Positions 13,501 through 24,612 of a stretch of DNA of 64,000 bases are shown one piece after another. Under the pieces are notes generated by a model. It was given only the letters and a program-made list of their open reading frames with translations, was not told where the DNA came from and did no database searches. How positions within the stretch are numbered: position 1 is the first letter of the stretch; every line of letters starts with the position of its first letter. Both the position numbers and the translations under genes were made by a program. This DNA is from Balaenoptera acutorostrata. Taxonomy: Eukaryota; Chordata; Mammalia; Artiodactyla; Balaenopteridae. The stretch lies in NCBI RefSeq assembly GCF_949987535.1, contig NC_080075.1, positions 44,761,536-44,825,535 of the forward strand, written 5' to 3'.

Positions 13501-14029
13501 GTGCTTGATATTCCAAAGATGCTAAACTGTCATGGTTATGGTCAAATTCAAAAAACTAAAACTTACTTACACAGATAAATCACTTCTATTTGTACTCATA
13601 TAAGACTTCATGAGTACATGAAGAATTTGGCTGAAGTTTATTACCTGTAATTCTGTTTTTCTAGATTTTTGACTAATTTCTGAAACACGGTATCTTTCAT
13701 ATCTGAAACATAAGATACAGCTTAAATGAGAACTTTTCACTATGTCATCATGGCTACTACTGTAAATTTTAGTGGGAAAAATAGACAGAAGTTGGTAAGT
13801 AAAATGTCATTCCACTGATTCTCTTATGTCCTTAGTTTTACCACATTTAGTAGTTAAATCCATCACAGTCCATGGCAGGACAAATGGAAAAACCCTCCAG
13901 TAGATGTCTTTGTCACCAACCTAATCTCCTGCTGCACCAGACACCAAATTTAGAGTTCAACTATCACTGAGAATGGGAAATTCTAAATAAATAAATAAAT
14001 TAGATTGAATTGCTTATCGAGTTCCAAGT
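10515..14029. other. VRK2 intronic DNA, mostly unique, no gene seen
   Basis: No exon or RNA gene recognised. The block 10860-11560 is repeat-free and richer in GC than its surroundings, with overlapping frames on both strands (for example 11083-11346 and 11243-11488) but no recognisable protein. It could be a non-coding regulatory element; that is only a guess without a cross-species alignment. Confidence 0.5.
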
Positions 14030-14215
14030 TCTTTAAAAACCTTATCTTATTTAATCATCACTATTATTATTACCCCTATCATACAGAATAGAAACAAAGA
14101 CTCATGAACAGATGAAAGTCACTCAAGTTTGCAAAAGGCTTAGTCAGGTCAGAATTCAACCCAAATTTGCCTAACACCAAAACCCATGCTTTTATTTGTG
14201 CAATTCTCCCTTAGT
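14030..14215 (-). repeat. MIR element, inverted
   Basis: Degenerate match to the reverse complement of MIR: a CTTATTTAATCATCACTATTA block, a cassette with ACAGAATAGAAACAAAGACTC where MIR has its GAGGAAACTGAGGC block, then GGTCAGAATTCAACCCAAAT. Confidence 0.6.
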
Positions 14216-16212
14216 TTGTTTGGTTCTATGTTAAGCCTAGCACTAAAGTAGAATTCAAACTCTTAGTTCTCTCTCCTGAAGGTTTAGAAATTTTTTTCAC
14301 TTATTTGATCCCAAAATAACAGCAATTTTTTCCACCCCCTAAACCAGCTTCCATTCTCCCTTTTCCCCTCCTCTCTTTCCATATACAAAGAAAGAACTTT
14401 GTCTTGTATTTAGACTTTTCTTTTCCCTATTATTACTGTTTCTATTAATGCTACAGGCACATTATTTCTCCAAGTCAAGAGTAAATACAAAATATTTCTG
14501 CCCCTTCCCCTTTTCTTCTTGCTGACTACTGAGGCCATGGATATTGATCTCAAAGCTCAAGGACAGCTGTACACACACAATGAGGTAGACACAGCGGTTA
14601 GCTTCTTCTCAGTCTTTGGTAACAAATGCTGATGAAGTGTCTGCTGAAAGAGTATTATCTGGCAAATATGATGCTTAAAAAGAATGTAGCTGGACACAAA
14701 GGTATTAAGGAAACCTGAATTTACCTACTTCTTCATTTATATACAGGAAGTGATGAGAACCATGGTAAAATGCAAAAACATGATATAATTTCATATGGAT
14801 TTGCTTAGCTTTGAAAATAAGTAAAAGCTAATTTTAATGAAGTTGTTGCTGATGGCATCTCACTGAAGAGCTGATTTTATGATTTATGAATGCCACTTTT
14901 GATAGAACAATAACAACACTTGGAACACACAGCTTTATTATATATTCTGAAGTATGGAGACTTTTCCTCAAAACAGCTAAACATTTCTTTAAAGTCCTTC
15001 CCCCAACGTGTGCACTTGCTTATATTTCCAGGATCCAGGTTCTGAAATTCAGATAGTAGGGGGTATTTCATAACATATGAAACCTTGAAAATTGTTGCAA
15101 AATAAATCTCACTGAGAAAAAAATAAATAAAAAAATATGTGCAGTACTTGGACTGAAAGAAGCAAAGATTTTTCTGTATCTAAATAGGGACAAATAAATC
15201 ACATGCCTAAGCAAATAAATTCCTTTTTCACAACAGGAACCACGCAAGTAGTGAGTATGTATACACATATATGTACACATACATATATGTATGTGTGTAC
15301 AGACATATAATTTAACTTTAAACATGCACTTAAATTTAAATACATATTAACACATATAATACGTACATCTAAAAAAGAGAAAAGAAATAAGACCATCACA
15401 ATCAATGCTTTTCTGTAGTTCTTTGAAATTACTCAAATAATTCAAACATTAGAAAACTGAAAGTGTAACTGATAAGCTGTGCAATCCAAGGCTGTAGCTC
15501 AGCCACATCAGAAATAATTTATTCAACTCCATTTCTCTGACCTTGAATCAAGACAATGTACTAGAGATCCTTACTCTCTGCCATACGAGAGAATTCACTA
15601 ATTCAGAGTCTCAACCAACACTTATTCTACAAAGAATTCTATTCTCTGTAGATCCCAAGTACTCTCAGGGTCTTTATCTGCACCATCCAACGTGGTAGGC
15701 ACTACCTATACGTAGCTATTGAGCCCCTGAAATATGACTAGGCACATCCTGGATTTTAAAGACTTTAACTATAAAAGTGAAATATTTCCCTTTTTTAATA
15801 TTGATAACGTATTGGAATTACAATACTTTAGATATATTGTATTTAATAATACATATTATTTAATTAAATTTCACTTGTTTCCTTTTACTTTTTTTTTAAT
15901 GTGGCTCCTAGAAAATTTTACTTTACATACATGGATTGTACTACATTTCTATTGAACAGTGCTGTCTATGTCACTCAATCTAGTACTTAGAATCATAGCA
16001 TTTTCCAAGCAAGTTCAAATCCTTTAAATGGGGAAGCTGTTCTTTACTTAACCCATACAATATTTTTGTGTTGGTCTTATCTTTCCAACTAGATTAGACA
16101 CTCAGGTGATTAATAAGTTACTTACTGACTGAATTTCATCCATTTGTTCAAAACTACAATCTTAATTTTATCAGAAGAGGAGGTTTATCCTTCATGATCC
16201 ATGAAACATGTT
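14216..16212. other. VRK2 intronic DNA, no gene seen
   Basis: No gene recognised. It contains a purine/pyrimidine-alternating TATG/CACA simple repeat at about 15255-15310, and AT-rich sequence around 15780-15950. Confidence 0.55.
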
Positions 16213-16781
16213 TGTGTGAGAAGGGTGGCAGAATATGCCACCCTAAAATATGCCTCTTTGGCATAGGATTATTTTGAACTAAAGGCACTTGAAAAATAGC
16301 AAATGTAGGGAGAGGCTTCCTCTGAACTCCCTTTATTTGCCTAAAGACAGAGCCTCCAAAAAAAAAACAAAACTGCATTGTCTTAAATTCCCTCCAGGAG
16401 CGCTTCATTAACCAGGAAAGACTGACTCATCACAGAAGAGATGAGAAGTTGACATCACTCCCAAACTTTGTTATAAACTATCATAGCCCCCATCTACTCT
16501 TCTAAGGGCTACTAATCTTTCCTAAAAATCATTTACTGTTCCTTAAGTGGCCTGTATCCCATCTCCCCTTCCCTTATTAAGACGGTATGTAAGCTCTCAA
16601 ATCTCACCGTGTTTTAGGGTATTTATTCACTTTTTTTTCCTGATATTACTGTGCACATAACATTAAAAAGATTAATAAATTTGTATACCTTTTCTCCTGT
16701 TAATCTGCCTGTTGTCAGTTTATTTCATAAACCCAGGTATCAAACTTAAGAAGGTAGAGGGAAAGTCCTTCCTTCCCTACA
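16213..16781 (+). repeat. Solitary endogenous-retrovirus LTR
   Basis: A block of about 570 bp that starts TGTGTGAGAAGGG and ends TTCCCTACA, so it has TG...CA termini. A polyadenylation-type signal (GATTAATAAATTTGTATAC) sits at about 16670-16690, followed by a T/G-rich stretch, as in an LTR R/U5 region. The frame on the reverse strand (16154-16408) is incidental. No internal retroviral genes are present, so it is a lone LTR or LTR fragment. I cannot fix the family, and I found no convincing 5-bp target duplication. Confidence 0.55.
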
Positions 16782-17100
16782 CTTTGAAATGTTTAATGTT
16801 CTTAAATTCCTTACAGACACAGATATAATGAGTGAATATATTTAGAAGAACTGCTCCTTGAGGACATATTTTTAATCACTAATATTTATCTTATTTTATT
16901 CATTAAATCTCATCTTGTAACGGATATTTCTTGATCATTAAACTACAGATACAAGGTAGCCCTGAATAATCCTTTTAAAGTCAGTGTAATTTTTAAATTT
17001 TTAAATGTAGTGTAAAAGTATACTCAACTCAGGTTCCTTACCTGTACCAAAGAACACAAAAACTAAATGAGTGTCTATTTTCTTAATTATCCCAAGATGG

Positions 17101-17464
17101 GGGCTTCCCTGGCAGCGCAGTGGTTAAGAATCTGCCTGCCAATGCAGGGGACACGGGTTCAAGCCCTGGTCTGGGAAGATCCCACATGCCGCAGCGGAAC
17201 TAAGCCCGTGCCCCACAACTACTGAGCCTGCGCTCTAGAGCCCGCGAGCCACAACTACTGAGCCCGAGTGCCACAACTACTGAAGCCCACGCTCCTAGAG
17301 TCCATGCTCCACAACAAGAGAAGCCACAGCAATGAGAACCCTGCACACCGCAACGAAGAGTGGCCCCCCTTCGCCACAACTAGAGAAAGCCCACGCACAG
17401 CAACAAAGACCCAATGCAACCAAAAATAAAAAATAGTAAATAAAATAAATTAATTAAAAAAAAC
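17101..17464 (+). mobile_element. CHR-type SINE, full-length form
   Basis: Complete sense-strand SINE: GGGCTTCCCTGGCAGCGCAG head, tRNA-like boxes, repeated CACAACTACTGA cassettes, then an A-rich AAATAAA tail. It is flanked by a 16-nt target-site duplication: AATTATCCCAAGATGG at 17085-17100 and AATTATCCCAAAATGG at 17465-17480 (one mismatch). It retains the segment of about 60 nt absent from the deletion-type copies. Confidence 0.95.
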
Positions 17465-17966
17465 AATTATCCCAAAATGGCATGTAACTAGTACCATTCT
17501 AGATGTACAAGATGTACAATGAAGTTAATTCATTCCATGCAATAGATGCCTTGAGGTATGAAGGCCCAGTTCTCCAGTGAGGCCTAGTTAAGAAAGGACC
17601 AGAACCTTGTACTACTTAAATATTAATGATTAAGATTCACAAATGGAAAGTGTTTGTATTCATACAGTTGCATTCTCTGAGCTGTAAAAAGCAATGTTTC
17701 CAGGAAAACACTCTCAAAAAAGAACATTAACATTTTGTCTGGCAGACTGTGTAATTATGCTCTGAAAAGACTTCTAAGAGTCATTCAGAAAAACATGGAC
17801 AACAAGGACTGGGGTCAGTCATGTCTTGAACGCAGACATTCTACTAAACATGATCTTCATACTACTTAGAAAAGTACATTTATGGATTATATCTTATTTC
17901 AAAGTTTCAATTTTCAAAATATTAAGAAATCACAGTTATAGTCACGTATATAAGAATATTTGGTGA

Positions 17967-18280
17967 GGGCTTCCCTGGTGGCGCAGTGGTTGAGAATCTG
18001 CCTGCCAATGCAGGGGACACGGGTTTGAGCCCTGGTCTGGGAAGATCCCACATGCCGCGGAGCAGCTGGGCCCGTGAGCCACAGTTACTGAGCCTGCGCG
18101 TCTGGAGCCTGTGCTCCGCAACAAGAGAGGCTGCGACAGTGAGAGGCCCGCGCACCACGATGAAGAGTGGCCCCCACTTGCCACAGCTAGAGAAAGCCCT
18201 CGCACAGACACGAAGACCCAACACAGCCAAAAATAAATAAATAAATAAAATTTTAAAAATAATAATAATCTGGAAAAAAA
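17967..18280 (+). mobile_element. CHR-type SINE, deletion (CD-like) form, next to the VRK2 splice donor
   Basis: Sense-strand SINE lacking the CACAACTACTGAAGCCC cassette, as in the cetacean deletion subfamily. The tail is AAATAAATAAATA, then a short tag containing ATAATAATAATCTGG, then poly(A). A perfect 15-nt target-site duplication, AAGAATATTTGGTGA, stands at 17952-17966 and 18281-18295. Its right edge lies 12 nt from the VRK2 exon (exon end 18308, donor GTAAAG at 18307-18302). It is antisense to VRK2. Confidence 0.95.
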
Positions 18281-18301
18281 AAGAATATTTGGTGATTTAT
18301 A

Positions 18302-18307
18302 CTTTAC
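18302..18307 (-). other. VRK2: Splice donor of the VRK2 exon
   Basis: Read on the minus strand, the exon ends ATATATAG and the intron begins GTAAAGTATAAA. The exon-side AG and the GTAAAG make a reasonable donor. The CHR SINE target duplication begins at intron position +13. Confidence 0.85.
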
Positions 18308-18448
18308 CTATATATATCAAACCAAATCCTCCAGAGCCAATCATCTTGCCCAGCACCCACTGTTTCCCTTCCATATCATCCAGGACCTTGCCTTCTGGAA
18401 GTGGAACAGGAAGTCTGTATTTCTCTTTTCTTCTTGGTGGCATCACTT
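18308..18448 (-). CDS. VRK2: VRK2 first coding exon (VRK Ser/Thr protein kinase 2)
   Basis: The coding part is 18308-18443 on the minus strand: ATG at 18443-18441, 45 codons plus one base. The peptide starts [10 protein letters not shown], contains [13 protein letters not shown], and ends [11 protein letters not shown], the glycine-rich ATP-binding loop at the start of the kinase domain. It matches human VRK2 from memory, with a few substitutions (for example GKM where human has GKK, and a final I where human has L). A 5-nt UTR (18448-18444) follows a good acceptor, CCCCTTCTGCCAACAG (18464-18449). The donor is GTAAAG (18307-18302), phase 1. VRK2 isoforms are membrane-anchored (ER and nuclear envelope) or soluble kinases; substrates such as BANF1 and p53 are known for the family. 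The remaining exons must lie beyond coordinate 1, because I saw none in 1-18300. The frame is intact, so I take it as the live gene and not a retrocopy. Confidence 0.93.
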
Positions 18449-18470
18449 CTGTTGGCAGAAGGGGTGAGAT
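18449..18470 (-). other. VRK2: Splice acceptor and pyrimidine tract of the VRK2 exon
   Basis: On the minus strand the intron ends ATCTCACCCCTTCTGCCAACAG, a pyrimidine-biased tract ending in CAG. The exon then starts AAGTGATG. This supports a spliced non-coding leader exon upstream. Confidence 0.85.
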
Positions 18471-19959
18471 AGTGATTAAAAATAAAAACAAAAACAAAGA
18501 AAACTCCAGTTAAAATACGTTTCTCAAAATGTCTTCCATGGGGCACTTTCCCAGGTTCCCAGAAATTAGGATTCTGAAGTCAACTGGGTTTAGGAAAGCC
18601 CACACATTTTATTCAAATTGGAGATTCACCAACATTACAACATTGAAATCTAAGAGGCACTGATGTTAAAAAACAAACCTGCTGAACCCCACTTAACATT
18701 TCCGAAATTCAGTTAGGCAGTCAAAATACCTATTAACAGTGCAGAATACACCTTAAGAAGTGAGTTAACAATATCCAATGACAAAGAGAAAATAAACTTC
18801 ATCTATATGAAAATACTCCTTTCATTGAGAATGCTAAGTGTCAAAGATGAGAAGGTCTTCAGTCACTAGGAAAGAAAATACAGCTTTTGACTGGGAAAAC
18901 ATGGACGACGGCAATGTACATCATTACCAAGCCCAGCAACTGACACAGACTAGGTACTCAGTAAACATCTGTTAAATGAGCAAAGCACTGGGTTTTCATG
19001 GACGTATAACTAAGCAGAGCACTAGGCCACTGTGCAGTTTTAGGGCTGGCCCACTACTCTTTCAGCTGCTTTCTGTTCCTCTATATCCTGTCCCTTCCCC
19101 ACCCTCACCAAAGTGAAAACTGCCCTGTCTTAGAGATTAATACAGTACTGCCAACCACAAAAGTATGGACTCCACAGTATAGCCATACAACTTTACCCAA
19201 TTAATTATAATTGTACACAGGTTAGTGAATTTCACCAGATTTTTGAGTCGGAAGAGAAAATTTCTTCGGGGAAAAACACACACACAGCATATAGGCCTGA
19301 AACTAACTGTGAAAGTAACTGCAATCCTCTAAGTATTTCCAAAGAATTTTTTAAAACTGGTGAGTGCTTTTGAAATGAAAGTAAAGTTTTCATTGTATAC
19401 GCTATCCATCTTCGGAATGAGAAGGTTTCTGTTCCTTTTAGTAGGTTTTCCCTGCTTCACTTACTTTAATCAACGCCCTAGCTTTTACTCAGCAGCAACA
19501 CCACAGGTAGAGCAAAGGAACACAGCAGAAATCTTTAACAATATTCACCTGTCCTCCTCCTAACGCGAACACAAGGGAAGCCAGGAACTTAAATGAACGA
19601 TGCCCAAAACAGGAAAAGTTTTAACCAGTACTTTATATATACTGACCAGTACTTTATATACTGGGGCCCAACATTTATTTGCTGATTTAAAAACCTAAAG
19701 TCTACAGAGAACAACTTTTCAGCAGGGCATAAATTCTCAATCAGTACAGACAAGACAAACCTAGTTTGGGGGCAACTCTGTGGCATCAGAACTTGAGACC
19801 TGAAAGGTGACTGACTATACAATGCGCATTCTGGGCATGGATGCGGAGTTCAAATTCACAGGAGGAAGCGCCAGCCTCTTCTCAAGGCCAGTCCCCGACA
19901 CAGACGTCCCTGCTGCTTTGGGGTCCCCTCCCAGGGCTGCGATGAAAAGTGCTCAACAC
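18471..19959. other. VRK2 5'UTR intron, no further exon seen
   Basis: AT-rich sequence grading into the CpG island. A short direct repeat (ACCAGTACTTTATATA, twice at about 19625-19665) is the only structure noted. A (CA)n run of about five units lies near 19278. Confidence 0.6.
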
Positions 19960-20810
19960 GAGTTTCCGGGGACAAACCGCTACCCAGAGTCCTGAACCCG
20001 AGCCAAGACTAGGCTTGGGGCGGCCATGGCGGAGGACCGTGAGAGCGGAGGCAGGGGCGGGGCAGCGCGGCCCACCGCCCGCCTGTCCCCGCTCGCCGGC
20101 CCAGGACACCCCCACGCCCGGCCGGCCCAAACCACCCGAAGCTCGCCGGCGTCTGGAGACTCACTTTCCGACTCAAGCTCCCTTTAGACCGACGAAAAGA
20201 GAAACCCAATCTCCTTCCCCGCCTCACTCCTCCGCGCCGCCCTCTGGGCGAACGGGAGTTGAAGGGACGCCAGGTTCACGCACTGAGTTAGAAAAAAGCC
20301 AAGACCAACCGCGAAAGCAGGGACCGCTGCCCGTCCGGGGCTGGGGCGCGGCCCGGAGGCCCCGGCGTCTCTCTCTCCGACCGCAGCTCCTCCCCGGGCT
20401 GGGGCGCCACGCAGGCCGGGCAGGCGGAGCGCGGGGCGCGGAAGTGTGGGGTCCCGACGCGACCCCCAGGACCCGGGGACGAGAGAAGGTTAACCAGGCC
20501 CTCCGCGTACCCGCCGCCAGGCCGCGCGACGTCTCCCGCCAGCCTCGCAGGGCCGGGCGGGGCCGCGGGCCTCCAATCCCGCGGGGAGGCGGGCCCGGAG
20601 CCGGCGCGGCCCGCGGAAGGGGCCAAACTAACTTCTTGCACCTGCGCCCGCAGCGCAGCGCGCGCTCGACACGGCTCGATCTGGGCGTAGACTCCGGCCC
20701 GGGGCCCACGGAGCCTCGCCTGAGCCGCGGCCAGCGTTCTCCTTCAGGCGGCCTGTCAGCGCTCGGAGACGCAGAGACAAAGAGGCGGCGGCGGGTCTAC
20801 ACCATCAGAT
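19960..20810 (-). promoter_or_regulatory. VRK2: CpG island, probable VRK2 promoter and non-coding first exon
   Basis: About 850 bp of dense CpG and GC in an otherwise AT-rich window. It contains GC boxes (GGGGCGGGGC at 20054-20063, GGGCGGGGC at 20555-20563), CCAAT boxes at 20206-20210 and 20573-20577, and a YY1-like CCATGGCGG at about 20025. It has no TATA box that I can see. It lies 1.5 kb upstream of the VRK2 coding exon, whose acceptor requires a 5' leader. Two candidate leader donors on the minus strand are CGGAAA|GTGAGT (exon end at 20165) and GCGCAG|GTGCAA (exon end at 20642). I cannot choose between them or fix the start site. The island may also fire rightwards. The long GC-rich open frames in it are compositional. 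Confidence 0.85.
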
Positions 20811-22214
20811 CAGTTTGGTGTGCATTTGTGTAGAAGGAATTTCAGGTCTCTTGTACCATGATCTCGGTACCTAGAGTTTCCAAGTCAATGGGCCGGTCCT
20901 TACTGAGCATTTACCCTGGCAGCCAGTCACACTGGCCAGGCCTCTAGAGCAAGGAGCCTGTTGTGAGCAGGAAGGCCTATAACACAGCGTTTAAGTTCTC
21001 AGAGGCATATTGGCTCAAGATCCATTTACTAGTTGGATAATCTTGACTAAACGTAATTACTTTACAAAACTTTCCTTTTTTTTTTTTTGGTCTGTGAAAT
21101 GGAAATAACCCTATTCAGGTTAAGAAGGTTTGTTAAAGAAAAAATTATTCCGACCTTTCTTAAAATGGTAAGGAAGACTATTCAAAACTCTTGAAATAGG
21201 AGAAAGAGCTATGCTAAATTCCAAATACAGCAAAGAAAAGCGGGAATTTATAGCCGAGGACCTGGGTGGGGGTCAGTGGATGGAAAATTACTAAGAGGAA
21301 CTATCAGGGGTGAGGAGAGGATTCTGGTTAGATGGTGCTAACAGAATTCTTGCTGAAGACAGGCCAAGGTGATCAGACATCACCTGGGGGGGGGGGGTGG
21401 TTGGAGGTTGAGGAACTGGATTAGATATGGGGAATGGAGAGATTCTGGCTAAACTTAGCAGGATGTTTGCTAAAATTGGACAGTATAGAGAGAACATGGA
21501 AGTCCAAAAGTCAAGGCCTATTTGAGGAAGAGTTCAGGGGAACCTAAGTAGAGTTTGGTCAAGGAGCCTAAGTAGAGTTTGTCAGGTTATTGGTTATAAG
21601 ACTATGATGATAATTAAGTGAAAGAAATAAGTAGTTTTCTAACATATAATAAGGACTCATAGTTAGCTTATAATATTTTAGGTTAGGCAAAACAAATGCT
21701 CAGAAAGCAATTCTTAAACAATACATCAACATCTTATGTGGGAAGTCAGTTATTGCTTGGGATGCAAATACTGGAAGTCAAAATCCTTCAATGACTTTGA
21801 TGGAATAGGGTTTTAAGACTTCCTACATCTATCAAACTGTCACCAGATGAAAGGTGGCATGAGAAGACACTTTTTAAAAATCTCTCATGTGGATAAAAAA
21901 GCATTTTTAAAGAAACTCAATAGTCTATACATAGGATAATCATGCCCCTTAAGATAGTCACTCACTAATATAACAACATCCATTCTTATTTGTATAAGAT
22001 ATATATGTAACAGATGCTGTCATTTGCCTGTCCAAACGTTTATATGGGCATTAAATCTCCCATTCCAAATTTGTTCAGGTTTCTACCCACTCCCCAGGTT
22101 ACTATCTTTGGGAAGATGCAACAACAGCACCAGGCACAACAGATTACTCTTAAGGGGTCATACATGGCTCCTCTGTTTCATACCTATATATACCTAGTAT
22201 GTTAGTATCATAGC
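20811..22214. other. VRK2 upstream flank, no gene seen
   Basis: Single-copy-looking DNA with a run of 11 G near 21387 and a 24-bp tandem direct repeat (CCTAAGTAGAGTTTG at 21543 and 21567). No exon or known repeat recognised. Confidence 0.5.
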
Positions 22215-22425
22215 CCTTTCCCACTGCTATAATAGAATACCACAGACCAGGTGGTTTATAAACAACAGAGATGTATTTCCCACAGTCCTGAGTCTGGCCA
22301 AGTTCATGACTCAGTCACATCCCAAAGGCCCCTGCCTCCAAATACCATCACCTTGGGGATTACGTTTCAACATACAAATTTTAGGAGGACACAAACATTT
22401 AGTTCATAGCAGTTCGTAAATCCTG
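22215..22425 (-). repeat. MaLR/MLT1-type LTR fragment, inverted, internally deleted
   Basis: It reads as the reverse complement of a MaLR LTR: ACTGCTATAATAGAATACCA, then GTGGTTTATAAACAACAGAG, then CCCACAGTCCTGAG. After a deletion come the CACATCCCAAAGGCCCC and GGACACAAACATTTAG blocks. No internal region is present. Confidence 0.6.
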
Positions 22426-22691
22426 TTAGCTCAGCCTTCAAAATATATCCAGAATCCATCATTTCCTACCACTCCTACTTCTATCTTTCTGGTCCAAACC
22501 ACCATGTCTTTCCTGGATACTGGTAGTACCGTCCTAAAAGCTATCCTATTTCTCACCCTTCTACCCCTTCAGTATATTCACAACAAACAGCCGCATGATC
22601 TTTTTAAAAGCTTAGATCATTCCTCTGCTCAAAACTCTTCAGTGACATTCTAATTCACTCATTGTCAGCCAGTCCTCACTATGACCTAAAA
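22426..22691. other. Flanking DNA before the hAT element
   Basis: Short non-coding stretch without a recognised feature. Its last 8 bases (ACCTAAAA, 22684-22691) form the left target duplication of the next element. Confidence 0.5.
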
Positions 22692-22909
22692 CAGTGTTTT
22701 TCAACCTTGGTACTATTGACATTTGGGCCAGATAATTCCTTGTTGACAAAGGGGAGGATAGTCAAAAGTGGATTCTCCTGTGCATTATAGGTTATTTATC
22801 AACACCCTGGGCCTCTGTAGTACTACAGGTTGTGACAACCAAAAATGTCCCCCAGACATTACCAAAATTTGTAAATTTTGCCAAAGTTGCTGCTGGTTGA
22901 GAATGACTT
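22692..22909. mobile_element. Non-autonomous hAT (Charlie-type) DNA transposon
   Basis: Starts CAGTGTTTTTCAACCTTGG and ends CTGGTTGAGAATGACTT, so the ends are imperfect terminal inverted repeats of the CAGTGGTTCTCAACC type. The interior has blocks such as GTGACAACCAAAAATGTC typical of an old mammalian family. An 8-bp target duplication, as hAT elements make, is seen: ACCTAAAA (22684-22691) and ACCTACAA (22910-22917). There is no transposase. Confidence 0.8.
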
Positions 22910-23617
22910 ACCTACAATGATCTACGTGTTTCTGTACCTCCCCCATTTCCTGTTACTTTCTGCAACCACTGTGGCCTCCTTGCTGTTCTCAGGACTATTG
23001 CACTTTTCATTCTGTCTGGACCACTCTTCAATCTGATATCTGTATGGCCCACTTTATCACCTTCTTCAGGTCTCCTATGCAAAAGTCAACTCCGTGAGCC
23101 CTTTCCTAACCTATCTAAAATTTCAACCTACCCACAACACTTCATAGTCCCTTTTCCTTTTTCCCTCCCAGTGCTTAATACTGTACAACAACATATTATA
23201 CCTGTTACTTATTTATTTTGAAAATAGACGAATAGTATTCTTCAGTAAATTGTATGCTCCATAAAAGCAGGCAACAATTTTTACTCTTCTCATCACTACT
23301 GTACTCCTAGCCCCTAGAATGCATATAGAAAACATGCCACTTTCCTGTTAAAAGAATAAATGAATCATGGTGGTCCCATTCCCCTTTCCACTGATTGATT
23401 TAGACAGGAAGCATGTATGAAGTGTAGATAATAAGAGATGAATAAAAGTTTCCTGTACACTTCTATGAAGAGATGGTCTCTCCTGCATGTCATGCTGAAT
23501 GTGATACCTGGAATTTTTGCAGTCATCTGTGACCCAGGGTATAGAACAAAGTACAAATCTAACACACTAGAAAGTGCAGAACATTCAACAAATGAGGTTA
23601 GAACACTTAGAACATCT
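22910..23617. other. Upstream flank, no gene seen
   Basis: Non-coding sequence, with C/T-rich parts at 22920-23200. No domain-bearing frame was found. The frame 23365-23565 on the minus strand has no recognisable match. Confidence 0.5.
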
Positions 23618-23694
23618 ATCTGTCATCTATCTATCTATCTATCACATCTATTATAGAAAGAAAGAAAGAAATGAAAGAAAGAGAGGAAAAAAGA
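23618..23694 (+). repeat. ATCT and GAAA tetranucleotide microsatellites
   Basis: About six ATCT units (23618-23645) followed by GAAA/GAAAG units (about 23656-23694). Confidence 0.85.
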
Positions 23695-24612
23695 AAATAA
23701 CCTCAACCCTTAATTTATACCCCACATAAAAATTAACTTGAAATTGATCATAAACCTAAATCTAAATACAAGAGTTAAAACTATACAACTTTTGGAAGAA
23801 AACCTGGGAGAAAGATTTTATAATCTTGGATTTGGTAAATCTTTGTAATCTTTGAATTTGTGTGATTAGACTGTACCCAGGGGGGAAAAAAGCTGAAAAC
23901 CTAAATGAAGAAACTGATAAATTAACTTAATAAAAATTAAAAATTTTGCTCTTCACAAAGCACTAAGATACCCAGTTTTAGTAAGTATGTGGAGTAACTG
24001 GAACTCTCTTACACTGGTAGTAGGGATCCAAAATAGTACAGCTATTTTGGAAAATAGTTTGTCAGTTTTTTTGTAATGTTAAACATATAATTAGCATATG
24101 ACCCAGCATTCATGTTCCTAAGTATTTACCCAAGAGAAATGTAAACCTCTATCTACACAACGACTTGTATGTGAGCATTTATAACAACTTCCTATGTAAT
24201 AGTCAACAACTGGAAACAACTCAAATTCCCATCAACTAGTGAATGGGTATACAAATTGTGGTATGTAATATATCTCCTACACAATGGATGGACTATCACT
24301 CAGCAATAAAAAGGAACAAACTATTGATACAAGCAACAACCTGGATGGATCTCAAAAACATGATGCTTTGTGAAGGAGAGAAGATGCAAAAGAGTACATA
24401 CTGTATAATTCCATTGAAATTGGCAGGGCCTAGGTTGCAGGGATGGGATTGACTGCAAAGGGGCTAACAACTTTTTGGAATGATAGAGGTGTTTAATTTC
24501 TTGATTGTGGTAGTGATTATATGATTATACATTTGTCAAAATTCATTTAACTGTACATTTAAAATTCATGAATTTTTTTTGTAAGTTATGCTTCAATAAA
24601 ACTGACTTAAAA
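23695..24612 (+). mobile_element. Old L1 3' end (ORF2 C-terminus and 3'UTR)
   Basis: Sense-orientation L1M-type remnant. A frame at 24243-24452 keeps SAIKRNKLL and WMDLKN, the conserved ORF2 C-terminal region, followed by a degraded 3'UTR ending TATGCTTCAATAAAACTGAC. Frameshifts and stops are frequent. Confidence 0.75.

Noticed and set aside
17922..18240. Open frames on both strands (up to 102 codons) over the SINE; the same in other CHR copies
   Set aside because: These frames recur in every CHR SINE because of shared sequence. They are not genes.
19949..20833. Open frame of 294 codons on the plus strand, plus long frames on the minus strand, in the CpG island
   Set aside because: GC-rich DNA has few stop codons, so overlapping long frames appear on both strands. 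The peptides are Arg/Pro/Gly-rich with no domain. Promoter DNA explains it better.
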